Source: Hyphomicrobiales bacterium (GTDB lineage: Bacteria > Pseudomonadota > Alphaproteobacteria > Rhizobiales > Rhizobiaceae). From it: a stretch of 64,000 nucleotides of DNA. This document shows, piece by piece, positions 17,561 through 26,299 of this stretch. A model generated the notes under the pieces. It had not been told where the DNA came from and ran no database searches. It was given only the letters and a program-made list of their open reading frames with translations. The position numbers were made by a program, and so were the translations under genes. Position 1 is the stretch's first letter; each line of letters opens with the position of its first letter. The stretch lies in NCBI GenBank assembly GCA_900471925.1, contig UCGV01000007.1, positions 62,001-126,000 on the forward strand, given 5' to 3'.

Positions 17561-18616
17561 ATGGCAAATGTGAATATTCGAAACGTCCAGAAGCGCTTTG
17601 GTGCCGTCAACGTCATCAGGGATATCAGCGTCGATATCGCCGACGGAGAATTCGTCGTGCTCGTCGGCCCGTCCGGCTGCGGCAAATCCACCCTGCTGCG
17701 CATGATCGCCGGTCTCGAAGAGATGAGCGACGGTGAAATCCGGATTGGTGCTCGTGATGTCAGCAACCTTCGAGCCCGAGACCGGGATATCGCGATGGTT
17801 TTCCAGAACTATGCGCTCTATCCGCATATGAGCGTCGCCGACAATATGGGCTTCGCCCTGAAGCTGAAGAAGGCCGACACCTCGGAGATTTCAGAGCGTG
17901 TCAACAAGGCCGCCAATATTCTCGGCCTGGAAAAGCTGCTCGACCGCTATCCGAAGCAGCTCTCGGGCGGCCAGCGTCAGCGCGTCGCCATGGGCCGCGC
18001 GCTTGTGCGCGATCCGCAGGTCTTCCTGTTCGACGAACCGCTTTCCAATCTCGACGCCAAACTGCGCGTGCAGATGCGAGCCGAAATCAAATCGCTGCAT
18101 CAACGCATCAAGACGACGACGATCTATGTCACCCATGACCAGATCGAGGCGATGACGATGGCCGACAAGATCGTGGTGCTGCATGATGGCGTCATCGAAC
18201 AGGTCGGCGCTCCGCTTGAACTCTATGACCGTCCTGCCAATCTCTTCGTCGCCGGCTTTATCGGCTCGCCGTCGATGAACTTCATCGACGGCAAGATCGA
18301 AGAGGGGATTTTCCGCACGGAGAAGGGCCTCGTCCTGCCCCTGCCGGAAAATATCAAGAGCGCGCCACCCGCCGGTCAGCTCGTCTATGGCATCCGTCCC
18401 GAACATATCCGCGCCATCCCAGGCGGAATTGCCGGACGCGCCGACATCGTCGAGGGCACCGGATCGGAGATATTCGCCAAGCTGGATTGCAACGGCGAAC
18501 AGATTTCCTGCCTCTTCCGCGAACGGCTGGCGATTGCCTACGGCGATACGGTTTCGATCTCGATCGATCCGGCAAGTGTTCATCTCTTCGACAAGTCGAC
18601 TGGCCGACGCATTTGA
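17561..18616 (+). CDS. Sugar ABC transporter ATP-binding protein, UgpC/MalK-type
   Basis: A 351-residue ATPase. It has Walker A GPSGCGKST near residue 37, signature LSGGQRQR near 134 and Walker B VFLFDEPLSNLDAKLR, then the C-terminal MalK-type regulatory (TOBE) domain beginning about residue 235, with IGSPSMNFIDG and YGIRPEHI motifs. The ATG at 17561 opens MANVNIRNVQKRFGAV, the conserved start; earlier in-frame codons overlap the permease. The stop overlaps the likely TTG start of the kinase gene. It energises the permease pair just upstream. Confidence 0.92.
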   Translation: MANVNIRNVQKRFGAVNVIRDISVDIADGEFVVLVGPSGCGKSTLLRMIAGLEEMSDGEIRIGARDVSNLRARDRDIAMVFQNYALYPHMSVADNMGFALKLKKADTSEISERVNKAANILGLEKLLDRYPKQLSGGQRQRVAMGRALVRDPQVFLFDEPLSNLDAKLRVQMRAEIKSLHQRIKTTTIYVTHDQIEAMTMADKIVVLHDGVIEQVGAPLELYDRPANLFVAGFIGSPSMNFIDGKIEEGIFRTEKGLVLPLPENIKSAPPAGQLVYGIRPEHIRAIPGGIAGRADIVEGTGSEIFAKLDCNGEQISCLFRERLAIAYGDTVSISIDPASVHLFDKSTGRRI

Positions 18617-19557
18617 GCCCGACCTTTTCCGATGCGGGCGACAGGCCGCGCCATGTGCTCTGCGTCGGGGCGGCCGTGCTCGATACGCTGTTTCGGGTTC
18701 GCGCGATTCCGCAGACGCCGGGCAAGGTTCTGCCCTATGAGATGCTGCAGGTGGCCGAGGGCATGGCGTCCAGCGCGGCCTACGCGATCGTCCGCCTCGG
18801 CGGTCATGCAAGCCTCTGGGGCGCGGTCGGCGACGATCCGACCGGCCAGCAGATCCTGTCCGAGCTCGGACAAGCCGAAATTGATGTCAGCGGCAGCGCC
18901 CGGGTCGCCGGTGCCCGTTCGGCCGTTTCGACAATCCTCATCGACGACGATGGCGAGAGACTGATCGTTCCCTTTTACGATCCGAAACTGCACGAGGAAG
19001 TCAGGGACGTCACGAGCGACGATCTCGCGACATTCGACGCCGTCATGGTGGACGTGCGCTGGCCGGCTCTTGCTCTTAAGGTCCTGCAAGCGGCAAGGAC
19101 TGCGGGAAAGCCCGCGATCCTCGACGGTGATGTCGCTGCGCCTGAGATTATCGACAGGTTGGCGAGACATGCCGACCACATCATCTTTTCGGAGCCGGCC
19201 GCCTTCAGCCTTTCAAAGATCGCCGATCCGGCGGACATGGTGTCGTTTCTCCGGAAACAATATCCGCAGGCCTTGATTGTGGTTACCGCCGGAGAGCGCG
19301 GCAGCTACTGGTGGAACGAAGAGGCTGACGGCGTCGCGCATGTGCCGGCATTTCGGGTCAAGACCGTCGACACGCTGGCTGCCGGTGACATTTTTCACGG
19401 CGCCTACGCGCTGGCAGTCACCGAGGGTTTGACAACCGATGCCGCGATCCGGATGGCCTCCGCCGCCGCGGCACTGAAATGCAGCAGCTTCGGCGGACGG
19501 CTCGGCGCACCGGAGCGTGCCGATGTCCTGGCTCTCCTGCGCGATGGAGAGCATTGA
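18613..19557 (+). CDS. PfkB-family carbohydrate kinase
   Basis: A roughly 314-residue cytoplasmic sugar kinase of the ribokinase/PfkB fold. The N-terminal VLCVGAAVLDTLFRV matches the family opening, and DTLAAGDIFHGAYALAV near residue 257 is the C-terminal signature (usually DTxGAGD), whose last Asp is the catalytic base. The start is uncertain: TTG 18613 overlaps the ATPase stop (TTGA), while GTG 18655 would begin just at the conserved strand; neither has a clear ribosome-binding site. Beside a DapA-family aldolase and a sugar importer, it could phosphorylate 2-keto-3-deoxy sugar acids or the imported sugar (inference). Confidence 0.82.
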   Translation: MSPTFSDAGDRPRHVLCVGAAVLDTLFRVRAIPQTPGKVLPYEMLQVAEGMASSAAYAIVRLGGHASLWGAVGDDPTGQQILSELGQAEIDVSGSARVAGARSAVSTILIDDDGERLIVPFYDPKLHEEVRDVTSDDLATFDAVMVDVRWPALALKVLQAARTAGKPAILDGDVAAPEIIDRLARHADHIIFSEPAAFSLSKIADPADMVSFLRKQYPQALIVVTAGERGSYWWNEEADGVAHVPAFRVKTVDTLAAGDIFHGAYALAVTEGLTTDAAIRMASAAAALKCSSFGGRLGAPERADVLALLRDGEH

Positions 19558-19603
19558 CGAGCGGCAACGGCAGGCATGATTGCCGGTCCACCAGCCTAGG
19601 CCC

Positions 19604-20275
19604 TCAGTTCTCGCTCACATAGGCGAGGTAGCGCTTCTTGCTGGGCTGCAGGTGATCGACGCAGAGCTGCGCCAGAACCCAATTGTCCCTGCCCTTCAGC
19701 ATCTCGATCATCAGCCGGTGATGCTCGTGCGAGATGCGCAGGGATTCCTTGCTGGACATGGAATTGGCGCGCACCGGCAGGCTGAGGCGCATGTAGAGCT
19801 CGATCGACTGGACCAGATGGGAATTGCCGCAGGCGCCGAACAGCGTCAGGTGGAAGCGGTCGTTCGTCTCGTGCACGCCACGCAGATAGCCGGATTCGAC
19901 GTGCCGGCCGTGCTCTTCATGGAGTGCCGTTAGCTCGGCGATAAGTTCGTCGGGCGCCGGCAAGGGAATCCAGAGAGCCGCCTGGCGCTGCAGCAACTCG
20001 CGCACATCGTAGATTTCCTGAACCTGCCTCGAAGTCAGCGAGCGCACGGTGGCGCCCTTGTTGCGCTCGCGCACGACGATGCCCATCGTCTCCAGCTGGA
20101 CGATCGCCTGGCGGGCGAAATGGCGGGTGACGTGGAAGCGAGCCAGCAGCGTGTCTTCGGTGAGGCGCGTACCGGGCGCTAGCCGTCCGAAGATGATGTC
20201 CTCCTCCAGCGCGCGCGCGATGCTCAGATCGTCGTGTTCGATCCCGTCTTCACTGATATCATCAAGCGTCTGCAT
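19604..20275 (-). CDS. GntR-family transcriptional regulator (FCD subfamily)
   Basis: A 223-residue regulator with an N-terminal winged helix (ALEEDIIFGRLAPGTRLTEDTLLARFHVTRHFARQAIVQLETMGIVV, about 21-67) and a C-terminal FCD domain with metal-ligand His residues (NDRFHLTLFGACGN, EHHRLMIEML, VDHLQPSKK). The recognition helix has HVTRHFARQAI where most relatives have S-R-T-P-V-R-E-A. It lies 26 bases after the Gfo/Idh/MocA gene on the same strand and so is probably cotranscribed with it. It is the best candidate regulator of the divergent region 21328-21547. Confidence 0.85.
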   Translation of the reverse strand: MQTLDDISEDGIEHDDLSIARALEEDIIFGRLAPGTRLTEDTLLARFHVTRHFARQAIVQLETMGIVVRERNKGATVRSLTSRQVQEIYDVRELLQRQAALWIPLPAPDELIAELTALHEEHGRHVESGYLRGVHETNDRFHLTLFGACGNSHLVQSIELYMRLSLPVRANSMSSKESLRISHEHHRLMIEMLKGRDNWVLAQLCVDHLQPSKKRYLAYVSEN

Positions 20276-20301
20276 CCATAGTCCTCCGGCGGCGGGCCAT
20301 C

Positions 20302-21327
20302 TTATCGCGGTTTGCGTCGAGCGTCGAACCGGCTCAGCCGATAGATATCCTCGACCAGCGCCAGCGTCTTCATGTTGTCGTCGGGCACCGTTTCCATCGC
20401 CGCACGGCCATCCAGCCCATCGAGGAAATGCGCGATCGTTGCATCATAGGCGCCCTGATAGACGGCATCGGCATCGAACTCTTCCTCGCGCTCGGCACGG
20501 CCCTTTGCCGAAAGACGACTGCCATAGAGTTCCAGCGTCGCCTCGGTGCCAAAGATCCGCAGATGATCACGCGGCGCCGGCGGTGCGCCATGCACCGCCA
20601 GACTGGCGTTTACAGTGACGATCACCCCATCGTCCAGACGGCGCAGGACGACAGAGGCGACATCTTCGGCGACGATATCGTCGTTGCTGCGCTCAAGCCG
20701 TGCGGCGACCACCTCCATCTCGCCGAGCAGGTAGCGCAGCGTATCGAGATGATGGATCATCACTTCCATGACCAGAAGACGCTCCTGCTTGCGGAAAAAC
20801 GGCTGGCGGATGAGCGCCGGTCTGTTGCCCGCGGCATCGGCAATCATGCCACTCGAGAAGAACTCGAACTGCACATGCCTGATATGGCCGGCAATGCCCT
20901 CCTCCAGCCACGCCTTGAGCCGACGATAATAGGCGCGAAACCGCCAGTTCTCATGCACCATCAGTCGGATCTCGTCCGGCAGGCCGGCAACGAGGGTGCG
21001 TGCCTGATTATAGTCCGGCGCAAGCGGCTTCTGGCAGAGAATATCAATGCCTTTTTCCGCCGCCAGCCGCACAAGCGCCACATGCACCTCACGTGGCGCA
21101 CAGATATCGACTGCATCGAGCGCTTCTTCCGCGAACATTGCCTCCGCGCTCGCATAGTGTCTGGGAATGGCGAATTCCTTGCTTCTGGCCGTTCGCGCCT
21201 GTTCCGAGGGGTCCGCAATTGCGACCACCTCAGCGCGTGACGCCTGTTTCACCCATGCGGGCAGGTGATATTCGCTGACCCAGCCAGCGCCAATAATCCC
21301 CACTCGCCTTCGGTTGATCTCTGCCAT
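20302..21327 (-). CDS. Gfo/Idh/MocA-family NAD(P)-dependent sugar dehydrogenase
   Basis: A 341-residue oxidoreductase. The N-terminal Rossmann motif RVGIIGAGWVSEYHLPAW is near residues 8-25, AIADPSEQ marks the second strand, and GIDILCQKPLAPDYNQA near 92 is the family's E/C-K-P motif (here QKP, with the conserved Lys). The C-terminal alpha/beta domain includes HENWRFRAYYRRLKAW and MIHHLDTLRYLLGE. ATG 21327 has GGAG six bases before it and is preferred to ATG 21339. It likely oxidises a sugar or polyol, and it is divergent from a dehydratase and lactonase-like gene, which suggests lactone formation (inference). Confidence 0.85.
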   Translation of the reverse strand: MAEINRRRVGIIGAGWVSEYHLPAWVKQASRAEVVAIADPSEQARTARSKEFAIPRHYASAEAMFAEEALDAVDICAPREVHVALVRLAAEKGIDILCQKPLAPDYNQARTLVAGLPDEIRLMVHENWRFRAYYRRLKAWLEEGIAGHIRHVQFEFFSSGMIADAAGNRPALIRQPFFRKQERLLVMEVMIHHLDTLRYLLGEMEVVAARLERSNDDIVAEDVASVVLRRLDDGVIVTVNASLAVHGAPPAPRDHLRIFGTEATLELYGSRLSAKGRAEREEEFDADAVYQGAYDATIAHFLDGLDGRAAMETVPDDNMKTLALVEDIYRLSRFDARRKPR

Positions 21328-21345
21328 GAACCGCTCCATTTCATT

Positions 21346-21355
21346 TTATCGATAA
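21346..21355. promoter_or_regulatory. Palindrome TTATCGATAA, candidate operator
   Basis: A perfect 10-bp dyad close to the start of the Gfo/Idh/MocA gene. Related words occur at 21498-21503 and in the other divergent region at 10604-10612 and 10691-10698. The FCD regulator at 19604 is a possible ligand. The AT-rich palindrome is short, so chance is not excluded. Confidence 0.35.
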
Positions 21356-21488
21356 TTTAGACGTCATCTTCAACAAAGCCAATGCGCGCAACAGGTGGAA
21401 TGGCGAAAAAACCACCAATTATCTTAGATTTTTCTCTCAGAATTTCATTTGAGGCGCATTCGACCCTGGCGTCTCGCAATCTTCTTTA

Positions 21489-21516
21489 TTGACAATCATC
21501 GATATCCATCTAGGCT
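21489..21516 (+). promoter_or_regulatory. Sigma70-like promoter of the dehydratase operon
   Basis: Perfect -35 TTGACA (21489-21494), 16-base spacer, -10-like TAGGCT (21511-21516), 31 bases before the dehydratase ATG. The spacer contains ATCGAT. Confidence 0.5.
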
Positions 21517-21547
21517 TGGCCTCGATTTAAGGGATGAGGGAGCAACA

Positions 21548-23260
21548 ATGTCGAGCGGTCTGCGTCGCAAGCTGACGAGTTACGGCGATCAGGGTTTTTC
21601 CCTTTTCCTGCGAAAGGCCTTTATCAAGGCGATGGGCTACTCCGATGACGCTCTCGATCGCCCGATCGTGGGGATTGCCAATACATACAGCGATTTCAAT
21701 CCCTGCCACGGCAATGTCCCTCAGCTGATCGAAGCCGCCAAGCGTGGCGCCATGCTGGCCGGCGCCATGCCGATGGTCTTCCCGACCATTTCCATCCACG
21801 AGAGCTTTGCCTCTCCGACCTCGATGTACCTGCGCAATCTGATGGCGATGGAAACCGAGGAGATGATCCGCGCCCAGCCCATGGATGCAGTGATCCTCAT
21901 CGGCGGCTGCGACAAGACCCTGCCGGCACAGATCATGGCCGCAGCCAGCAGCGAGATCCCGGCGATCTTCCTGCCGACCGGGCCGATGGCGGTCGGCCAT
22001 CACAAGGGCGAACGGCTCGGCGCCTGCACCGATTGCCGTCGTTTCTGGGGCCGATTCCGCGCCGGTGAAATCGATGAAGCCGAGATTTCAGACGTCAACA
22101 ACAAGCTTGCCAGCTCGATCGGCACCTGCACGGTCATGGGAACGGCAAGCACCATGGCCAACCTGACCGAAGTGATGGGCCTTTGCCTGCCGCGCGCGGG
22201 ATCGGCGCCTGCCGCCGAATCCGAGCGGGTCCGGCTTGCCGAGGAAACCGGCCGCGTCGCCGCCGCGCTTGCTTCCAACCCGGATGCGCCGACCGTGCGC
22301 GATATCCTCACACCTGCAGCCATCCGCAACGGCCTCGTCACCTTGCAGGCGATGGGTGGCTCGACCAATGCCGTCGTCCACCTTGCCGCCATTACCGGAC
22401 GGCTCGGCTTCCGCCTGGATATGGCGGAACTCGACAGGCTCGGGAAGATTATTCCGCTGCTCGTCGACCTGCAGCCCTCGGGCCAGCACTATATGGAGCA
22501 GTTCCATGATGCCGGTGGCGTGCAGACGCTCTTGAAAGCTGTGCGCCATGAGATCGACGGCAGCCAGCGGACGATCTACGGCAAGACGATCGGCGAAGTG
22601 ATGGATGCGGCACCGGATGAACCCGGCCAGACCATAATCCGCACAGTCGAAAAGCCGCTGAAGCCGATCGGCACGATTGCCGTACTCCACGGTAATCTGG
22701 CGCCGCGCGGCGCCGTCATCAAACAATCGGCCGCGTCGAAGGATCTGCTGCAGCATGAAGGGCGGGCGGTCGTCTTCGATTCTGTCGAGGATATGACACT
22801 CAGGATCGATCGCGACGATCTCGATGTCAGCGTCGAAGACATCCTCGTGCTTCGCAATGCCGGCCCGAAGGGCGCCCCCGGCATGCCGGAAGCCGGCTAT
22901 CTGCCGATCCCGCGTAAACTCGCGCGGCAGGGTGTCAAGGACATGGTGCGCATCTCCGATGCCCGCATGAGCGGCACCGCCTTCGGGACAATCGTGTTGC
23001 ATATCGCCCCGGAGGCTGCCGCCGGTGGACCACTGGCGATCGTCAGAACCGGCGATCGAATCCGCCTCGACGTCAAGGAGAGACGCATAGATCTCGCCAT
23101 CGACCAGATCGAATTCGAACGGCGCATGGCAGAGCTTGGGGCAATATCGGCGGCCGAACCGGCGCGCGGTTATGCCAAGCTCTATCATTCTCGCGTGCTG
23201 CAGGCCGATGAAGGCGTCGATTTCGATTTCCTCCAGCACGAGGAACTGGAGACGAAATGA
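21548..23260 (+). CDS. IlvD/Edd-family dehydratase (sugar-acid dehydratase type)
   Basis: A 570-residue iron-sulfur dehydratase. The three cluster cysteines are visible in NPCHGNV, GGCDKTLPA and SIGTCTVMGTAST, and the C-terminal DARMSGTAFGTIVLHIAPEAA holds the catalytic Ser of the family. Overall it resembles the L-arabinonate/xylonate dehydratases of rhizobia more than the housekeeping IlvD, so dehydration of a sugar acid to a 2-keto-3-deoxy acid is likely. ATG 21548 follows GAGGGAGCAACA; an open frame upstream lacks conserved sequence. The stop overlaps the next gene (ATGA). With the amidohydrolase and oxidoreductases nearby it fits a non-phosphorylative sugar pathway. Confidence 0.85.
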   Translation: MSSGLRRKLTSYGDQGFSLFLRKAFIKAMGYSDDALDRPIVGIANTYSDFNPCHGNVPQLIEAAKRGAMLAGAMPMVFPTISIHESFASPTSMYLRNLMAMETEEMIRAQPMDAVILIGGCDKTLPAQIMAAASSEIPAIFLPTGPMAVGHHKGERLGACTDCRRFWGRFRAGEIDEAEISDVNNKLASSIGTCTVMGTASTMANLTEVMGLCLPRAGSAPAAESERVRLAEETGRVAAALASNPDAPTVRDILTPAAIRNGLVTLQAMGGSTNAVVHLAAITGRLGFRLDMAELDRLGKIIPLLVDLQPSGQHYMEQFHDAGGVQTLLKAVRHEIDGSQRTIYGKTIGEVMDAAPDEPGQTIIRTVEKPLKPIGTIAVLHGNLAPRGAVIKQSAASKDLLQHEGRAVVFDSVEDMTLRIDRDDLDVSVEDILVLRNAGPKGAPGMPEAGYLPIPRKLARQGVKDMVRISDARMSGTAFGTIVLHIAPEAAAGGPLAIVRTGDRIRLDVKERRIDLAIDQIEFERRMAELGAISAAEPARGYAKLYHSRVLQADEGVDFDFLQHEELETK

Positions 23261-24129
23261 GCCTGCCGGACAATGACGCCCCGCTCTGCCTGCCGCGCCT
23301 GCCGCTGACGCGTCTTCCGGCAAAACCACTGCCGCAGGGCACGATCGATACACATTTCCATGTCTTCCGGTCGAACGCGCCACTCAATGTGCCACGCAGC
23401 TATACGCCGCAGATCGCAACGACCGCAGACTGGATCGACTTTGCCACGAAGCTCGGCATCGGCAGGGGCATTCTTGTACAGCCGAGCGTCTACGGCCTCG
23501 ACAACCGGGTTCTGATCGAGGCCCTCGCGGCCTTTCCTGAGCGTCTGCGCGGTATTGTGGTCATCGATCCCGAGACAGGCTCGGACGAGATCGCGCGGCT
23601 GGACGGGCTCGGCGTACGCGGTGTCCGCATCAATACCCGCAACAAAGGCGGCCTGCCGCTGGCTGCCGCCGAAAGGCTTGCGGCAGCGATCCGCGATTTC
23701 GGCTGGTCCCTGCAGCTGCAGATCAGTCCGGACCAGATCGATGATCTCGCGGGACGGCTGCCGGCTCTCGGTATCCGCTTCGTCATTGACCACCTGGGTT
23801 TCATTCCGCTCGCCGGCGGCGCATGGCGGCAGTATCTCTCGGCGCTGCAGCGGCTGGCCGATCACCCCGGCGGTTACATCAAACTGACGGCGCCGTATCG
23901 GCTGACGCGCGAGGCTGGGTATGCGGGTTTTGCCGATATTATACGAGCGCTTGCCGCCAGCCATCCGGAAAAGCTGCTCTGGGGCAGCGACTGGCCGCAT
24001 ACCGAACTCTGGAGCGACATGCCAGATGATGCCGATCTGATCGACGGCATGCAGGAGGCGATCGGCAACCCCACGCTTGCCCGCAAGATCTTCACCGAGA
24101 ACGCCGAAACCCTATTCTTTGACCGCTGA
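23257..24129 (+). CDS. Amidohydrolase-family protein, lactonase-like
   Basis: A 290-residue TIM-barrel hydrolase. The metal motif IDTHFHVF (H33, H35) opens the barrel, and LLWGSDWPHTELW near residue 245 carries the conserved Asp. FVIDHLGFIPLAGG supplies another ligand His. This layout matches the 2-pyrone-4,6-dicarboxylate lactonase / sugar-lactonase branch of the amidohydrolase superfamily. The ATG overlaps the dehydratase stop (ATGA), implying coupled translation and a shared pathway: the lactonase would produce the sugar acid that the dehydratase consumes (inference). Confidence 0.8.
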   Translation: MSLPDNDAPLCLPRLPLTRLPAKPLPQGTIDTHFHVFRSNAPLNVPRSYTPQIATTADWIDFATKLGIGRGILVQPSVYGLDNRVLIEALAAFPERLRGIVVIDPETGSDEIARLDGLGVRGVRINTRNKGGLPLAAAERLAAAIRDFGWSLQLQISPDQIDDLAGRLPALGIRFVIDHLGFIPLAGGAWRQYLSALQRLADHPGGYIKLTAPYRLTREAGYAGFADIIRALAASHPEKLLWGSDWPHTELWSDMPDDADLIDGMQEAIGNPTLARKIFTENAETLFFDR

Positions 24130-24248
24130 GCGCGAAGTGTCTTGACGATCGCCGGGGGCATCTATGTCATTGTTGTCGCTCGCTTTGCGAGGCGATTGCG
24201 AGTCGGCACATATCATGATCCGCGCTATCCCTGCAGTCTGGAGGAAAT

Positions 24249-25868
24249 GTGAGCAAGAGCTACGACTTCATCATCGCCGGCGGCGGATCCGCGGCCTCGG
24301 TTGCCGCCATGCGGCTGGTGCGGGATTTTGGGTTTTCGGTTCTCATCATCGAACGCGGGCCACGCGACACGGCGAGGCTGATGTCCTTTCCGGCTGGCTA
24401 CATGAAATATCTTGCCCGCGACGATTTCCTTGAAATGCACCATACGGCGCCTCAGCCGCAGCTCGGCGGTCGCGGTCCGATCGTGCCCGTAGCAAAGGCG
24501 CTCGGTGGCGGCAGCGCGGTCAATGCCATGGTCTACATGCGCGGCCAGAAGGAAGATTACGACAGCTGGGCCGCCTATCTCGGCAACGAGGCCGAGTGGT
24601 CCTACGCGGATATGCTGCCGCATTTCAAAGGCATTGAAGCCAATAGCCGCTTCAACAATGAATTCCACGGCATTTCCGGCAATCTGCGCGTCTCCGAGCC
24701 GCGTCATATTTCCGATACGACCGAGGATTTCATCCTCGCGGCGCAGGGGCTCGGCCATCCCTATAATCCGGATTTCAACGGCGTCAGGCAGAACGGCGTC
24801 GGCATCATGCAGCACACCTTCGCAAAATGGGGGCGCCGGACGGAACGCTCGGATGCGAAGAAGGCCTTCCTCGATCCACTCTCCGGCGACAGGAGGCTGG
24901 AGATCATCACCGAAGCCCGTGTCGACCGCCTCATCGTCAAGAACGGCCGCGCCGTCGGCGTTGCCTATACGCGCGGCGGTGAGAGGCATGAGGCCATGGC
25001 CGAGCGCGAAGTGCTCGTGGCATCGGGCACCTATAACAGCGCCAAGCTGCTTATGCTCTCCGGCATCGGCCCTGCCGATCACCTGCGCGAACATGACATC
25101 GAGGTGATCGCCGATCTGCCGGGCGTCGGCGCCAATCTGCAGGACCATCACGAAGTTCCTGTCATCGCCACCACGAAGGGCAAATCAGGCTATTTCGGCG
25201 AGGACAAGGGCTGGCCGATGATCCGCAACGGTCTGCAATATCTGCTCTTCGATTCCGGACCGGTGACGACGACAGGCATCGAATCCTGCCTCTTCTATGA
25301 TCCCGATGGCGGCGAGCGGCCGACGATCCAGCTCTATTGCGCACCGATCGTCTATCTCGACCGCGACGTCTCCTCCGCAAAGCCGACCTGGGGCGTGACC
25401 TTCACCTCCTGCCTGCTGCGGCCGAAGGCGCGCGGCAGCGTGAAATTGCGCTCGGCCAATCCCGCCGACCAACCGCTCGTCGACTGCAATTTCTTCGGCG
25501 ATCCCGACGATCTGCGCCTGACGCTGGCATCCCTGACAACGGCGCGACGGCTTCTCGAAACAGAACCCTTCCGTTCGAAGATCGCCATGGAAATCCTGCC
25601 CGGCAAGGCGCTGCAGGATGAGGAGGCGCTGACGAAATTCGCCGGCCAGACCGTCAAGACCAACTATCATCCTTCCGGCAGTCTGAGGATGGGACCGGAC
25701 AGCGATCCGATGGCCGTGGTCGACGGCGCGCTGAAGGTTCGCGGGATCGACGGGCTGCGGGTGATCGATTGCTCGATCATCCCTTTCATTCCCTCGGGCA
25801 ATACCAACGCGCCGGCGATGGCCATCGGCTCGAAGGCGGCCGAGATGATCGGCCGGCAATATCGATAA
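24249..25868 (+). CDS. GMC-family FAD-dependent oxidoreductase
   Basis: A 539-residue flavoprotein. The ADP-binding loop DFIIAGGGSAASVAAMRL is near residues 6-23; the third glycine of the usual GxGxxG is Ala here. VAKALGGGSAVNAMVYMRG near 82 is the first GMC signature, ASGTYNSAKLLMLSGIGP near 257 the second, and NYHPSGSLRMG plus NTNAPAMAIGSKAAEMIG near the end give the catalytic His and FAD contacts. No signal peptide. The GTG at 24249 sits behind GGAGGAAAT. It lies 119 bases after the lactonase-like gene and may share its operon, oxidising a sugar or alcohol; the substrate is unknown. Confidence 0.87.
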   Translation: MSKSYDFIIAGGGSAASVAAMRLVRDFGFSVLIIERGPRDTARLMSFPAGYMKYLARDDFLEMHHTAPQPQLGGRGPIVPVAKALGGGSAVNAMVYMRGQKEDYDSWAAYLGNEAEWSYADMLPHFKGIEANSRFNNEFHGISGNLRVSEPRHISDTTEDFILAAQGLGHPYNPDFNGVRQNGVGIMQHTFAKWGRRTERSDAKKAFLDPLSGDRRLEIITEARVDRLIVKNGRAVGVAYTRGGERHEAMAEREVLVASGTYNSAKLLMLSGIGPADHLREHDIEVIADLPGVGANLQDHHEVPVIATTKGKSGYFGEDKGWPMIRNGLQYLLFDSGPVTTTGIESCLFYDPDGGERPTIQLYCAPIVYLDRDVSSAKPTWGVTFTSCLLRPKARGSVKLRSANPADQPLVDCNFFGDPDDLRLTLASLTTARRLLETEPFRSKIAMEILPGKALQDEEALTKFAGQTVKTNYHPSGSLRMGPDSDPMAVVDGALKVRGIDGLRVIDCSIIPFIPSGNTNAPAMAIGSKAAEMIGRQYR

Positions 25869-25897
25869 AGCGCCCCCAACATTGAATGCCGCTAGAT

Positions 25898-25917
25898 TTG
25901 ACGCTATATTCCGTCAA
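25898..25917. promoter_or_regulatory. Inverted repeat before the toxin-antitoxin genes
   Basis: TTGACG (25898-25903) and CGTCAA (25912-25917) form a perfect 6-8-6 dyad, about 20 bases before the antitoxin start. The left arm also resembles a -35 box, so the antitoxin binding here would block its own promoter, the usual control in this class (inference). Confidence 0.55.
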
Positions 25918-25939
25918 GAATATTGGCATGGAGATGGTC

Positions 25940-26290
25940 ATGGGCCTGGCACAATACGCAGATGGCGGACTGTTTGCCCCGCGCAAGATAGCCGATGCCT
26001 TCCGCACGACGAGCGAAGAGATCGCCCGCACCGCGGGCCTCGGCAAGGATGCGATCCAGCGCAAGGACCGCCTGCGTTCGGACAAGACGCAGCGACGCCT
26101 GCGCGAGATGATCGAGGTCGTCAACAAGGTGGAACCTCGCTTCGGATCGGCACTGATGGCTTATGCTTGGTATCGTTCCGAGCCGCTGCCCGGCTTTTCG
26201 GGCCAGACTGCGATGCAGCTCGTCCGCGACGGTCGGGCGGAAGAAGTGCTCGATTATATCGATGCGATCGATGCCGGCATCCACGCCTGA
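25940..26290 (+). CDS. Xre/MbcA/ParS-type antitoxin
   Basis: A 116-residue protein with an N-terminal helix-turn-helix-like half (RKIADAFRTTSEEIARTAGLGKDAIQ) and the C-terminal toxin-binding domain seen in DUF2384 antitoxins (SALMAYAWYRSEPLPGFSGQTAMQLVRDGRAEEVLDYIDAI). It neutralises the RES-domain toxin encoded 9 bases downstream and probably represses the pair. Several in-frame ATGs exist (25886, 25928, 25934, 25940); 25940 is preferred because GGAG at 25930-25933 lies six bases before it and because the dyad at 25898-25917 would otherwise be inside the gene. Confidence 0.85.
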   Translation: MGLAQYADGGLFAPRKIADAFRTTSEEIARTAGLGKDAIQRKDRLRSDKTQRRLREMIEVVNKVEPRFGSALMAYAWYRSEPLPGFSGQTAMQLVRDGRAEEVLDYIDAIDAGIHA

Positions 26291-26299
26291 TCGATACCA

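Larger units (their letters stand above)
21328..21547. promoter_or_regulatory. Divergent regulatory region, 220 bases
   Basis: No gene was found. AT-rich DNA between the dehydrogenase (-) and the IlvD/Edd dehydratase (+). It contains a perfect palindrome TTATCGATAA at 21346-21355, 19 bases before the dehydrogenase start codon, an isolated ATCGAT at 21498-21503, and a promoter at 21489-21516. Confidence 0.65.
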
